A stretch of DNA of 64,000 nt from JBGSTR01 sp963707135 (GCA_963707135.1 CAVPOY010000013.1:62001-126000); one strand, 5' to 3'. Positions 51,597 through 61,692 are shown, numbered from the stretch's first letter. Program-made: numbers and translations. Notes: a model not told the origin generated them from the sequence alone.

Positions 51597-54500
51597 ATGG
51601 TAACCGTTGACGTCGATGCCATCGAGCCGTTGCTCAAAGGGGCGGAGGAGGAGGCGGATCCCGGCGTGCGCCTCGCGGCGCTGCAAGCCGCGGCGCGCTT
51701 CCCGCTCGATCAGGACGCCTGGCAGAGGCTGGCCAACCTCGCCTACGAGTTGGTGCGGGATGAACCCACCGGTTCGAATGCACGCCGTGGCGCCTTGGCT
51801 CTAGCCGTTCGGATACCACTCCTTTCGCTGCGCAGACACCTGCGCGGTCTAGCCGATGACCCTGACGAGCCCGACCGTGATGCGGTCGCCACGGCGTTGC
51901 GGGAGGTGCGCGATCCATCATGCGTGGGACCGGCACTGGCGGCGGCCCGCGACGGTGACATAGGCGCCTTCGCGCTCCTGGCCGCGCTGCAGCTCGAGGA
52001 GGAGGGGATTGCCGTTTCCCAGGTACCGCCGCTGCCGGAAGACGCTCCGCCAACTGCAGGATTCTGGCGAGCGCTGGCCCTGGCGCGGGTCGGAGACTAC
52101 CGTGCGCTCGATGCAATCCTCGACGGTTGCGGACCGGTGCCCGAGTTTTTCTGGGGCAGTCCATGGACCGCGTATGAGGAGATCGCCGCGATCCGTCCTA
52201 TACCTCCAGCAATGCGCGAGCACCTGCTGGACGCCCTGGACAATTGCGATGGCTGCCCTGCCGAGCGCCTGGTGCAACTGGTCAGTTGGGCGGCGACCGG
52301 CATCGCCGATGCCGAAGGCAACCCCATCGCGACCGAAGACGAAGTGGACAGTGGCGAGAGCACGACGCCATCCGAACCGGCTAGCCCGCGCGTGCACCTC
52401 GAGGTTGAGGTCGAAGAGACGGAAGTCGAGCCCGATGAGGCTCTCGCACAGCAGATCCTCGATACTGTGACAGCGGGGAACCGGCGCGCTGCCCAACTTG
52501 CCCCAGACGCTTGGGCCAACGTCGAAATAGGCAACGAGATCATCGGTTCCGTCCCCGATGAGATTCCTGCCAACACATGGCCGGTGGCGGAGCTTGCAAG
52601 GGCGCACCTCAACGCCGCGCGACCGGCGCTCGATGACGACCAGCTTGCCTGGATACTGGCGCGAGACGATCCGGCCCGCGTGATCCGCGAGATCAGCAGG
52701 CTGCTCGAGACCGAAAGCGACCCCCACGACCGCGTGCGTCTGCTTCGCCTGCTGGCGATTGTCGCTGACCATATCGCCGGGAGGGCTGGCTCCCCGTACC
52801 GAGGCGCCGGCGGCGGCGCGCCTTCGGCACCCGGACGCACTCCGTTGATCGACGACGAGCTACACACGGCGGCAATTGCGCCCCCGTCTCCCGATCGGGG
52901 AGGCCGGGGCTCCGAGCCCGAGTCCGTCGAGGTCGAGCGGGAATCACTGGAAGAGGAGCGCCGCGTGCATGCCCGGATTCTCTACGAGGGCAAGCCCCGC
53001 AACTCCTTCGTCGCCGGCGCCGAAAACCTGATCCGCTGCTGGATCGGGCTGCCGGAGGACGCACCGATGGCCGACCAGCCGATCCCTCGGATAGATATCC
53101 CGCCGGAAGGGCTGTTGCTCAAGGTCGTGCTGTCCTGGGGCAATCAAACGGACGCCAAGCCCCTGCTGTTGCCGGCGGCACGCGATGCGCGCACCGGCGA
53201 CTGCGACCTGCGCATCACCGTGCCGGTTGGGGAGCGGTTCGTCTGCGCGGACATCGCTTTTCTCTTCCGGGGACGTGTTTTCGAGGTAGTGCAGGTGCAA
53301 GCCTTCGCCGTTGCGCCCGGGGAACCCGAGATGCCGCACCAGGACGTGCAGGTGCGGGTCCAGGTCAGCCGCCGCGAGGTCATTGAGCTGCCCGAGCGCA
53401 GCCAGTTCGACGCCACCGTTGTCTGGGGAGAGGACCGGGCGCGCCCGGGGCAAGACCCGAGCGCCCCTCCCGCGCAACCCAGCCTGCGGGTTTTCGGCGA
53501 TCGGGCCGCTGGCCAATACGATCTCAAGGAGGCGGACAAGGCGCTCGAGTGGGTCAACCAGAGCCTGTTCCTCACCGAGAAGTCCCTGGTACGTCGGCGC
53601 GCAGCACAGGGCGCGTCGGACACGCGGCCCATGCTCGACGCCAACGACCGCGACGTCCTGCGCCTGCTGCGCGACATGGCCCGGCATGGCGCGGTGATCT
53701 ACAACGAGCTCAGTGCGCAAGGCTTCAAGGACCCGGGGACACGCATTCAGCTGCTCAACCGCGATGCACGCGGGTATGTGCCGCTGGAGTTCGTCTACGA
53801 TCGGGGATCGCCGGTCGACGAACCCAGGCTTTGCGACGGCTGGGCGGCGGCGTTGATGTCCGATGAGGACAGCTGCCCGGTGTGTGGGGACGCCCCGCTG
53901 ACGCTGGCGCAGCGCGACCGGGTACCCACCATCTGTCCAATGGGCTTCTGGTCGCTAAAGAAGATCATCGAGCGCCTCGACCCCGACGCGCCCGACGCGC
54001 ACATCGCGGCCCCGACCGAGGCCCGGCGTACCCTGCCTGCGCTCGGTCATGTCTTGTTCGCGAGCAGTCACCGGGTGGATGCGGAAGACCGGGAAGGCGT
54101 CTGGCAGTCGCTGAGGCAGCACTTCGACGAGCCCGGACGGGCCGACGACTGGGACCAGTGGAAGCAGGCGCTCCACGGACACCCGCAGCTGCTCGTCGCC
54201 CTCCCGCACCACGACGTCGAGGCGGCGCTCGATTACCTGGAGATCGGCGACCAGCAACTGCCCGCGGAGAACCGCCGCTTACGACGGGATCAGCTGACGG
54301 AGCTTTACGTCAATCCCGACGGCGTCGATCCCGGGCCTATCGTGCTGCTGCTTGGCTGCCGCACGGGGGCCGCCACCGAGGTCGGCTATGCCGGCCTGGC
54401 GCGGCGTTTCCAGCAGCTGCACACCTCCATCGTGGTCGGCACCCTGGCTCAGATCCTGGGCCGCCATGCCGCGCCCGTGGCGCGCGAGCTCGTCAGCCAG

Positions 54501-54686
54501 CTGTTGGCGGTGGACGACCCCGAGGCGGATTTCGGCACCATCATGCGGCGGGTGCGAAGGCGCATGCTCGCCAACGGGTACCTGATGTCGCTCTGCCTGG
54601 TCGCGCTGGGTGATGCCGAGTGGCGCCTGACTCCACGGCACATACCCGCGACCGCTACCGGAGACCACGCCCATGTTTCGCCTTGA
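51597..54686 (+). CDS. HEAT-like repeat/CHAT-family peptidase
   Basis: A 1029-residue multidomain protein. Residues 1-230 are short alpha-helical HEAT-like repeats (ARRGALALAVRIP, REVRDPSCVGPALAAARDGD). An acidic linker follows (about 255-290) and residues 440-660 are a beta-rich region. The C-terminal 180 residues look like a caspase-type CHAT domain: strand and His (LLVALPHHDVE, His871/His872), then strand and Cys (IVLLLGCRTGAATEVG, Cys921), then SIVVGTLAQILGRHA. A Cys pair DSCPVCGDAP near 758 may bind zinc. CHAT peptidases act as effectors in bacterial conflict systems. The stop overlaps the MBL gene by 14 bases. I am less sure of the middle domains. Confidence 0.7.
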   Translation: MVTVDVDAIEPLLKGAEEEADPGVRLAALQAAARFPLDQDAWQRLANLAYELVRDEPTGSNARRGALALAVRIPLLSLRRHLRGLADDPDEPDRDAVATALREVRDPSCVGPALAAARDGDIGAFALLAALQLEEEGIAVSQVPPLPEDAPPTAGFWRALALARVGDYRALDAILDGCGPVPEFFWGSPWTAYEEIAAIRPIPPAMREHLLDALDNCDGCPAERLVQLVSWAATGIADAEGNPIATEDEVDSGESTTPSEPASPRVHLEVEVEETEVEPDEALAQQILDTVTAGNRRAAQLAPDAWANVEIGNEIIGSVPDEIPANTWPVAELARAHLNAARPALDDDQLAWILARDDPARVIREISRLLETESDPHDRVRLLRLLAIVADHIAGRAGSPYRGAGGGAPSAPGRTPLIDDELHTAAIAPPSPDRGGRGSEPESVEVERESLEEERRVHARILYEGKPRNSFVAGAENLIRCWIGLPEDAPMADQPIPRIDIPPEGLLLKVVLSWGNQTDAKPLLLPAARDARTGDCDLRITVPVGERFVCADIAFLFRGRVFEVVQVQAFAVAPGEPEMPHQDVQVRVQVSRREVIELPERSQFDATVVWGEDRARPGQDPSAPPAQPSLRVFGDRAAGQYDLKEADKALEWVNQSLFLTEKSLVRRRAAQGASDTRPMLDANDRDVLRLLRDMARHGAVIYNELSAQGFKDPGTRIQLLNRDARGYVPLEFVYDRGSPVDEPRLCDGWAAALMSDEDSCPVCGDAPLTLAQRDRVPTICPMGFWSLKKIIERLDPDAPDAHIAAPTEARRTLPALGHVLFASSHRVDAEDREGVWQSLRQHFDEPGRADDWDQWKQALHGHPQLLVALPHHDVEAALDYLEIGDQQLPAENRRLRRDQLTELYVNPDGVDPGPIVLLLGCRTGAATEVGYAGLARRFQQLHTSIVVGTLAQILGRHAAPVARELVSQLLAVDDPEADFGTIMRRVRRRMLANGYLMSLCLVALGDAEWRLTPRHIPATATGDHAHVSP

Positions 54687-55886
54687 GATGCTGCCCGCCG
54701 CGCACGGCGATTGCCTGTGGATCGAATACGGTAGCGGCCACGTACGGTGCACCGCATCCTGATCGACGGCGGTCCGGGCCACACCTACCCGGCGCTGTGC
54801 GAGCGCATCCTGCACCTGCCCGCGGATGAGCGGATATTCGAGCTGCTGGTGATCACCCACATCGACGCCGACCACATCGAGGGCGTGGTCCGCCTGCTGC
54901 AGGACGCGGAGGCGCTGAATTGCACCTTCAATCGTATCTGGTTCAATGGCCGTGAACAGCTCAACCAGGTGCCCGACCCCGCGGGTGAACCCCTCGGGGC
55001 GCTGCAGGGCGAGATGCTGGGCATGCTGATCGCCGACTACGAGGCCTGGCTGGGCCGTGAGGTATGGAACCTCGACCTTCCCGACCGGCAGGCCGTCATC
55101 GACCGCGGTCGCGGTGAGCTGCCGGTAACGACATTGGCCGGCGACTGCCGACTCACCCTGCTCTCGCCGGACCAGGAGCGTCTGCTCGAGCTCAAGGACA
55201 ATTGGGCGGACGAGCTGCGCAAGGCCGGTGTCACGTCGGGCGACACCCAGACCTTGAGGGCGAAGCTCGAGGCCAGCCGTAACCTGCGGCCGTTGGGCGA
55301 CGTCCTCGGCGGCGAGGAAGAAGAGCCGGAGGAGGACCGCTTCGAGCTGCCGGCCGATGACGACAGCGACCTGGCGGAAACACTCGGCGACGTCCTCGGC
55401 GGAGACGGCGGCGAGCCGGGGGCCGACGCACCCTTCGGCGGCGATACCAGCAAGGCCAACGGCAGCAGCATCGCCCTGCTGCTCGAGTACCCGAAGGATA
55501 GGCCGCAGGCGCGCTTTCTGCTCGCCGGCGACGCCTGGCCATCGGTGCTGACCGCCTCCATCGACACCCTGGTGCCGGACCCTGACAAGCGGCTGTCACT
55601 GACCGGCTTCAAGCTCCCGCACCACGGCAGCGTCGCGAATATCAGTCCTGAGCTGCTGGCTCGGCTGAGCTGCAAGCATTACCTCGTCTCGACCAGCGGT
55701 GCGGTGTTTCGCCACCCACACGCACGGGCCGTCGATCTGCTGCTCGAGTCCCACCAGGCCCGCGGGAAGCCGAGGCTGCATTTCAACTACCTGACCTCCA
55801 CGACCGCCGCTTGGAGCGATGCCGGGGACCAAAAGGCGAGGGGCTACCAGGCGTTCCATCCAAAGGGCATCTCCGTCGCGCTTTGA
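54673..55886 (+). CDS. MBL-fold metallo-hydrolase (one frameshift)
   Basis: A protein of about 404 residues with the metallo-beta-lactamase fold, of the ComEC/Rec2-like branch. The metal motif ITHIDADHIEG (His-x-Asp-x-Asp-His) appears near residue 60, and FLLAGDAWPSV and KLPHHGSVANIS supply later ligands. An acidic insert with a repeated LGDVLGG sits in the middle. The first 25 residues (MFRLEMLPAAHGDCLWIEYG) are in one frame and the rest in another, with the break near 54745; both sides match the family, so one base is probably missing. It starts inside the CHAT gene and is part of the patatin-CHAT-MBL-trypsin-nSTAND run. It may process a nucleic acid or a nucleotide signal. Confidence 0.75.
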
Positions 55887-55968
55887 GTTGTAGTCGGTGT
55901 CGGATTTCGGCGGTCGGTACCCTGAAGTACACTTCGAGAGCGACGGTGGGCGCCAAGAAGGAAACACC

Positions 55969-57106
55969 ATGAGCACCAAGCTCCAACACAGCGACCGCTT
56001 GACCTTGCTCTACGCCCTGAGCGACCTGCCGCAATTCATGGAAGCAGACGGGCGCCAGACCATCGTTAAGCATGCCCTCGGGCGGCTATGGGCTCAACGA
56101 GGATGTCAGAAAACGGCTTCGTTGGCTGAAGACGGGGCGACCGACCAAAGTCGCCGCATACGCCCTGATCCAGTTGTTCGACGGCTACGAGGTCGTCTCA
56201 GGCGTACCGGCCCTCGGCCTGATTGCCCAGTTCATCGAGCCACTCGTCGGTCCCCCTCATCAGGAGAAGCTGGTGGACATGCGCCAGCGCCTGGGTTGGG
56301 GGGCGGACCTCGCGCCCGCGCCGGCGGAGACCTGGCGCGACGAGCGTACACCCGCGGAGGTGGTGCGCGAGCGCATCATCGGCGAGGACACCCTCAAACA
56401 CATCTACTACCTTCACCAGGCGCTTCAGGCGGCGGACGCCGTCGTCCGCGTGGAGGTTCCCAGTGGCGGGAAGGTCGAGAAGGGGACCGGATTCCTGGTC
56501 GCACCGGACCTCATGATGACCAACCACCACGTCATCAGAGACGCCGATGCGGCCCGGCGCGCGGAGGTCAGCTTCTTCTACGAGCTAGGCATAGACAAGA
56601 GCAAGCGCGACGAGATCACGGTAGGCGCCGCCGACGAGGCCCTTCTGTTCACGGACCCAGAACTCGACGTGTCCGTCGTCCGTCTCAAGGACCCGCCGCA
56701 GCTTGGACACTACCTGCCGATCAGACCAGCAAGGCTAGCGCAGGACCAGCGTGTCGCCATCATCCAGCACCCGGGCGGGTTCCCGAAAAAGATCTCCATG
56801 CAGAACAACATGGTGGCCGCGGCCGACGACAGGCTGGTGCAGTACTACACCAGCACCCAGGCGGGCTCCTCGGGCTCGCCGGTGTTCGACGACGACTTCG
56901 CCGTGGTCGCCATCCATCATGGCGCCGTCCAGGACGAGCGGTGGGATGGCGATGGTCGCGTTCGCCAGGCGGACCCCAAGCGGCCAGGATCGAAACAATT
57001 GGAGGAGCTACAGTGGCGCAATCAGGGCACCAGCATGATCGCGGTCCGGGACCGGCTCAAGGCGCAGGCGCCGGACCTGCTCGCCGCGATGACCGTGCTC
57101 GACTGA
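55969..57106 (+). CDS. N-terminal helical domain fused to trypsin-like protease (one frameshift)
   Basis: A protein of about 378 residues. Residues 1-110 are a small helical domain beginning LTLLYALSDLPQFMEADGRQ, which resembles the effector-associated domains (EADs) that join proteases to STAND NTPases by like-with-like binding. The rest is a trypsin-like serine protease: catalytic His in MMTNHHVIRD, Asp in DPELDVSVVRL and Ser in TQAGSSGSPVF. The frame shifts once near 56085, inside the helical domain. No signal peptide is present, so the protease is intracellular, fitting a controlled effector. The nSTAND gene begins 14 bases later with a similar N-terminal domain. The EAD assignment is by pattern and context, not by search. 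Confidence 0.75.
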
Positions 57107-57120
57107 TCGGCTACTGAGCC

Positions 57121-59695
57121 ATGGACGCCGGTCAGCGAGAACGCATCGAGCAGCTCCTCTACGGGCTCCCTTTCTGGGAGGATCCGGGCCAGCGCAAGGT
57201 CCTGCTCGGCCGTGCTCCTGCGTGGGCACCCGATCTGGCTGGACATCAAGTACGGCGGCAGCCAAAGCGAGGCCGCGGACAGCCTGCTGGGGCTTTGCGA
57301 GGAGCACGCATCGAGGCTGCTCGGCGGCAAGCTTCCGGTCTGCGCCCTGCTGCAATACCTGAGCGACTTCTACGGGTCCGACCGCGATGCGGGCACCAGG
57401 ATCGGGCATCTGGTGGCGGAGCTCTGCGCCCGCCGAGCCGACCGCCTGCGGCCGCCGTGGAAGGGCAAGCCGTACCGCGGGCTGGCCTATTTCGATCGCC
57501 GCCACTGGCCCGTCTTCTTCGGTCGCGAGGCCGAGCTTCAGGGGTTGATCGACGCGCTCAACACCGAGCAGGGCCGGCGTTTCCTGATCGTCGTCGGTGC
57601 CTCGGGCTGCGGCAAGTCGTCCCTGGTCCGCGCCGGGCTTTGGGCCGGATTGGAGCGCGGCGATGTGCCCGAGCTTCCGGGCAGCGATGGTTGGCTCATC
57701 GCGGCGATGAGGCCGGCGGAGATGGGCTCGCCGATGGGGGCCCTGCGGGCCGCTACCGTGGCGGCCATCAAGGAGCGCGACGGCTTCGAGGAGATGCTCG
57801 ACTTCGACTGGGACCAGTCCCTCGCCGACATCGACGCCGGTAAGGGCTCCCTCGCCGCCCTCGCCGAGACCCTGCTCGCGGCGTCAGCCGGGTGGCCGGT
57901 GGCTGTTGATCCTGGATCAGATGGAGGAGCTGTTCACCGCGGTGGACGAATCCCGGCGGGAGGCCTTCATCGAGCAGCTGATCGATGCCACCAAGCCAGC
58001 GAACCGGGGGCAATCGCCGCGCTTCCAGGTGCTGGGCACCTTGCGGGCGGACTTCTTCCACCACTGTGTCGGCCACCCGAGCCTGAAGCTGGTCGTGGAA
58101 CGGGGCGGCCATTTCCTGCTCGGCCCGCCGGACCGCCTCTCGTTGGAGCGTATGGTCACGGGGCCGCTCACCGAGGTCGATCTGCTGGAGAAGGACCGCC
58201 ACGGCAATTGGCAATCGGTTCCGTGGGGGCTCGATCCCCGCCTCGCGCCCGAGATCGCCGCCGAGGCCGCCGGGCGAGAGGGCGGGCTCGCACTCATGGC
58301 CTTTGCCCTGCGGGAGCTCTACGAGCGCTGTGCGCCCCAACGGCACCTGGACCTCGCAACCTACCAGGGGGAGGACTTCGGCGGTCTCGGCGGCGCCATT
58401 GCCCGCCGTGCCGATCAGACCCTCAAGGACCTAGGCGGGGAATTCGATGAGGTGCTGGGGCGTGTCTTCGCGCGCCTCACCCGCGTCAGCGGGGACGAGC
58501 CGCCCACCCGCCAGCGGGAGCGGCTGTCGGCCTGGCATCAGGACGCCCAGGCCCTGCGCCTGGTGGACCGGTTCGTCAAGGCCCGCCTGCTCACGACTCG
58601 CGGCCGTGAGGGCGAGCCGCCGACCGTCGAGGTCGCCCACGAGGCCCTGCTGCGCGAGTGGCCAAGGCTCGTCGAGTGGATCAAGGACTCCCGTGAGGCC
58701 CTGCGGCTCCGCCACAGGGTCCTAGAGGAGACGCGCGTCTGGATACGGGAAGGCCGACCGGCGATTCTCCAGTGGAAGCACGAGGTGCTCGAACCGGCCC
58801 GCCGGCTGCTCGCCAAGTCCGCTCTCCTCGAGGACTTGGAAGGTGACCGGGATGTTGCTGCGTTCCTGACGCCGGAGGCCGATTCACTGCGAGACGAGCT
58901 GTTGCACGGGGACGTCGGCCATGAGCGCCGCGAGACCATCGGCATGCGTCTGTCGGAGATCGGCGACCCCCGTCGCGGCGTCGGGGTGACAAAGGACGGC
59001 GTGCCGGACATCCGCTGGTGTGACATCCCCGCTGGCGAGGTCGAGATCGAGAATCACGGGACCTTCGAGGTCGCCCCCTTCCGCATCGCGGCCTATCCGG
59101 TCACCTATGCCCAGTACAAGGCCTTCCTCGACGCCGACGACGGCTACCGGTCCGCCGACTGGTGGGAGGGGCTCACGCAGGAGCCGGAGCCCGGCCGGCC
59201 AGCTGCGGCGCTACGCGAGCTACCCGGCCGACAACGTCTCCTGGTATGACGCCACCGCCTTCTGCCGCTGGCTGACGCAGCGGCTGGGATTCGAGGTGCG
59301 CTTGCCGGACGAGTGGGAGTGGCAGTGGGCGGCGCAGAGCGCCCAACGCGATTTCGTCTACCCCTGGGGACCGGAATGGATCGACGGGGTTGCCAACACC
59401 TACGAGTCCGGCATTGGCCGCACCACGGCAGTCGGGATGTATCCGCGCGGCCGCAGTCTTCAGGGGGTCTACGATCTGGCAGGCAACGTCTGGGAGTGGT
59501 GCCGTAACCAGTACGAAAGATCCGCGAAGAACCGAGCCAGGCGGCGACGAGTCTCGCGTGGTGCGCGGCGGCTCCTGGGACTACGACCAGGACGACGCGC
59601 GCGCGGTCTACCGCTACTACGACCACCCGAACGACCGCAACGTCTACATCGGCTTTCGTGTGGTGTGCGCGTCCCCCATTCCCACTGAACACTGA
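57121..59695 (+). pseudogene. nSTAND NTPase with C-terminal FGE-sulfatase domain (DGR target 1), four frameshifts
   Basis: A receptor-like protein of about 857 residues. An N-terminal EAD-like helical domain (ERIEQLLYGLPFWEDPGQRK) is followed by an nSTAND NTPase with FFGREAELQGLIDAL, Walker A VVGASGCGKSSLVRAGL and Walker B LLILDQMEELFT. A helical arm comes next, then a C-terminal formylglycine-generating-enzyme (C-type-lectin fold) domain: VEIENHGTFEVAPFRIAAYP, LPDEWEWQWAA, GNVWEWC, RVVRGGSW. The last 49 residues are the variable repeat VR1. Single-base shifts near 57205, 57895, 59195 and 59515 break the frame, all in the same direction, yet the family sequence continues after each. This could be error or recent decay. 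The FGE tip is the likely ligand sensor and the trypsin upstream the likely effector. Confidence 0.82.
59549..59675 (+). repeat. DGR variable repeat VR1
   Basis: A 127-base stretch at the 3' end of the nSTAND-FGE gene that aligns without gaps to the template repeat at 61403-61529 (reversed). Thirteen substitutions separate them, and every one is at a template adenine: AAC codons become GAC, TAC or ATC and GAC becomes GTC. The outer flanks (GAGTCTCGCGTGGTG and GTGGTGTGCGCGTCCC) are identical. Adenine-only change is the signature of a diversity-generating retroelement. Confidence 0.95.
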
Positions 59696-59732
59696 TCCGC
59701 TGGTCACTGGACACTGATCTTCTGTCTTCTGT

Positions 59733-59749
59733 ACCGCGCGAAGCGCGGT
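59733..59749 (+). other. Hairpin downstream of VR1
   Basis: ACCGCGC-GAA-GCGCGGT is a seven-base perfect stem with a three-base loop, 37 bases after the stop codon of the VR1 gene. The same stem, preceded by a shared ACACTGATCTTCTG, follows VR2. In the well-studied Bordetella phage element a stem-loop just after the variable repeat is needed for efficient retrohoming. Confidence 0.75.
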
Positions 59750-59808
59750 CGCGCGGAGACGCCTGTCCAGCCCGCTGGACCCCGGCGATGCGAGCCCGCG
59801 CGACACGG

Positions 59809-60881
59809 TTACCAGACGAAACGGCTGAGCACATGCTCGCGCAGTCCCCAGGAGTCGGCATAGCGGACATGGTTGATCCAGCCCTGGACGCTGGCGTCGA
59901 ACTCGGCGAAGCTGATGCGCCCCTGCGCGCCAGGCGTCGAATCGTTCGCCGAGTCGGCGGGTGCCCTCGCACGACCTTGCGCGCCTTGACGCGCCGATGG
60001 GTCGGGATAGACCACGAAACCGAGCCAGGGAATGCCGCAGGCGACCGGCACCACCTGGGCGGAGCCCTCGTGCACGGTCAGCCGCAGCCGCGCGAGCCGC
60101 TCGACGATCGCCCGCTTCCAGGCCCAGAGCTGGGGCTTGCTGTCGCGCGAACAGGGCGATGTCGTCCACGTAGCGCAGGTAGGCGCGGCAGCCCAGCTCC
60201 GCGCTTGACGAACTGGTCGAGGGGGTGCAGGTAGCAGTTCGACCAGAACTGGGAGGTGAGATTGCCGATGGGCAGACCCCGCGGGCGGCAGGCGGCCAGC
60301 AGGTCGTCGCCGGGGAACCAGACCATCTGGTACTCCTGGTCCAGCACGCCGGTCGCCGCTGTCGATGATCCGCGCGACCAGGTCCAGCACGCGCGGCGTC
60401 CGCGCATCTGCGCGGGCCAGGATGTCCAGCAGGATCGCGTGGTCGATCGACGGGAAAGTGCTGGACGATGTCCAGCCGCAGCACGTAGCGGATGGCGCCG
60501 GGCGAAGCTGCTGCAGCCGGTCCACGGCCCGGTGGGTGCCCTTGCCCGCGCGGTTGGCGTAGCTGTCGCGGGATGAACAGGCGCTCGAAGAGCGGCTCGA
60601 TGAGGTTGCAGAGCGCGTGGTGCACCACCCGGTCGGCGAAGGGCGCGGCGCTGATGCGCCGGCGCTTGGGCTCGTGGATGTGGAAGTGGACATAGCCGCC
60701 GGGCCGCCAGGTACCGGCCCGTAGCGCGGACTGCAGCGCGAGCAAGCCTGTCGGCGACCTGGTACTCGAAGCGCGCCACATCCGGCTTGCCGCGCTTGCC
60801 GCGCGCCGCCTTGCGCCAGGCCAGCAACAGGTTGTCCCAGGCGGTCACCCGTTCGAAGCGTCGCCTCGGAGGGTTGGGCAA
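59809..60881 (-). pseudogene. DGR reverse transcriptase, frame repeatedly broken
   Basis: A coding region of about 355 residues matching the reverse transcriptases found next to FGE-domain proteins. Pieces appear in order: ERVTAWDNLLLAWRKAARGK, YVHFHIHEPKRRRISAAPFA, DRVVHHALCNLIEPLFERLF, DSYANRAGKGTHRAVDRL, FPSIDHAILLDIL, GLPIGNLTSQFWSNCYLHPL and the active-site AYLRYVDDIALFA, then the end WINHVRYADSWGLREHVLSR. The motif LPIGNLTSQ in place of QG is typical of DGR enzymes. At least seven and perhaps nine single-base shifts separate these pieces, so it cannot be translated as read. It would copy the template RNA into adenine-mutated cDNA. The 5' end is uncertain: a TTG at 60881 opens the best frame. 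Confidence 0.85.
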
Positions 60882-61235
60882 TGGCGGAAGACATGGTCAT
60901 CTTCGCTCGCGTCTTCGACCTGCTGGAATGGCTGGTGCCCAAGGGGGAGTCGTTTCCGCGGCCATTCCGGCACACGGTGACGGAGCGTCTACTGGGGGCG
61001 GCCCTGGACCTGCCGGAGCAGCTCTTCGCGGCGCAGTGCCGGCGCGGGCAGGCAACGGCGGGAAGCGCTGGCGGGAGCGGATGCCGCCCTCAACAGGCTG
61101 CGGCTCTATCTGCGGCTCGCCCATCGCTGGCGCTGGCTGTCCGACGGTCAGTACGAGCACGTCAGCCGCATGGTGGCCGAGGTCGGGCGGCTGCTCGGTG
61201 GTTGGATCCGCCAGGCGGATCGAGCGCAGGGATGA
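60881..61235 (+). CDS. avd: Avd-like DGR accessory protein (one frameshift)
   Basis: A four-helix-bundle protein of about 118 residues of the bAvd family, which binds the DGR reverse transcriptase and template RNA and is required for mutagenic copying. The first helices read MVIFARVFDLLEWLVPKGES, then PRPFRHTVTERLLGAALDLPEQL. The second half continues in another frame from about 61060 (LNRLRLYLRLAHRWRWLSDGQYEHVSRM) to a stop at 61233. It is on the opposite strand from both the template repeat and the reverse transcriptase, and its ATG coincides with the apparent 5' end of the latter. That is unusual; in model elements avd lies on the same strand as the template. Confidence 0.75.
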
Positions 61236-61402
61236 GGCGCCGCGGGGCTCTGCGCCCGGGCGGCGCCTCGCTTCGATATGCGCCCGACGCCGCGAGCGGC
61301 GTGCGGACGGGACCCGCCCGCGCCATCCACCTGCCCTCCGCCGCATCCCGCAAACCTTGGTCGGCGGGACCTGTCGGCATCCGGAGGGTAGACGATGGAT
61401 GT
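61236..61402 (-). ncRNA. Possible structured spacer of the DGR template RNA
   Basis: The 167 bases between avd and the template repeat contain no gene on either strand that I would accept. They hold several GC-rich self-complementary stretches (for example GCCGCGAGCGGC near 61290). Read on the minus strand this lies just after the template repeat, where the DGR RNA in model systems has a structured region recognised by the enzyme complex. Confidence 0.35.
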
Positions 61403-61529
61403 GGGACGCGCACACCACACGAAAGCCGTTGTTGTCGTTGCGGTTGTTCGGGTGGTTGTTGTTGCGGTTGTCCGCGCGCGCGTTGTCCTGGTTGTTGTTC
61501 CAGGAGCCGCCGCGCACCACGCGAGACTC
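61403..61529 (-). repeat. DGR template repeat (TR)
   Basis: A 127-base non-coding template. Its minus-strand reading has thirteen AAC codons between the fixed ends GAGTCTCGCGTGG and GTGTGCGCGTCCC. AAC is the codon that gives most amino-acid variety when adenines are randomised. It is not attached to an FGE reading frame beyond these 127 bases, which distinguishes it from the two variable repeats. The reverse transcriptase gene is downstream on the same strand. Confidence 0.95.
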
Positions 61530-61675
61530 GGAATCGGGCCGCCCCACCGGTTTTCCGGCCTGTTCAGGTTAACCGACGGTGCGGACTCTGAGCCAGTCCC
61601 GCGGAGGGTTTTCTGGGGCTTTTCGGGACGCCCCGTCGCGCATTGGCCGCCGGTCTGTGGATAAAATCGCGCGCG

Positions 61676-61692
61676 ACCGCGCTGCGCGCGGT
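61676..61692 (-). other. Hairpin downstream of VR2
   Basis: On the minus strand, ACCGCGC-GCA-GCGCGGT has the same seven-base stem as the hairpin after VR1, and the 14-base ACACTGATCTTCTG precedes it here too (61714-61701). Conservation at two sites with otherwise different sequence supports a functional target-site structure. Confidence 0.75.

Noticed and set aside
60897..61547. A 216-codon minus-strand frame with an Asn-rich stretch
   Set aside because: The Asn run is the AAC-rich template repeat read as protein. No FGE domain or ribosome site accompanies it, so it is a template and not a gene.
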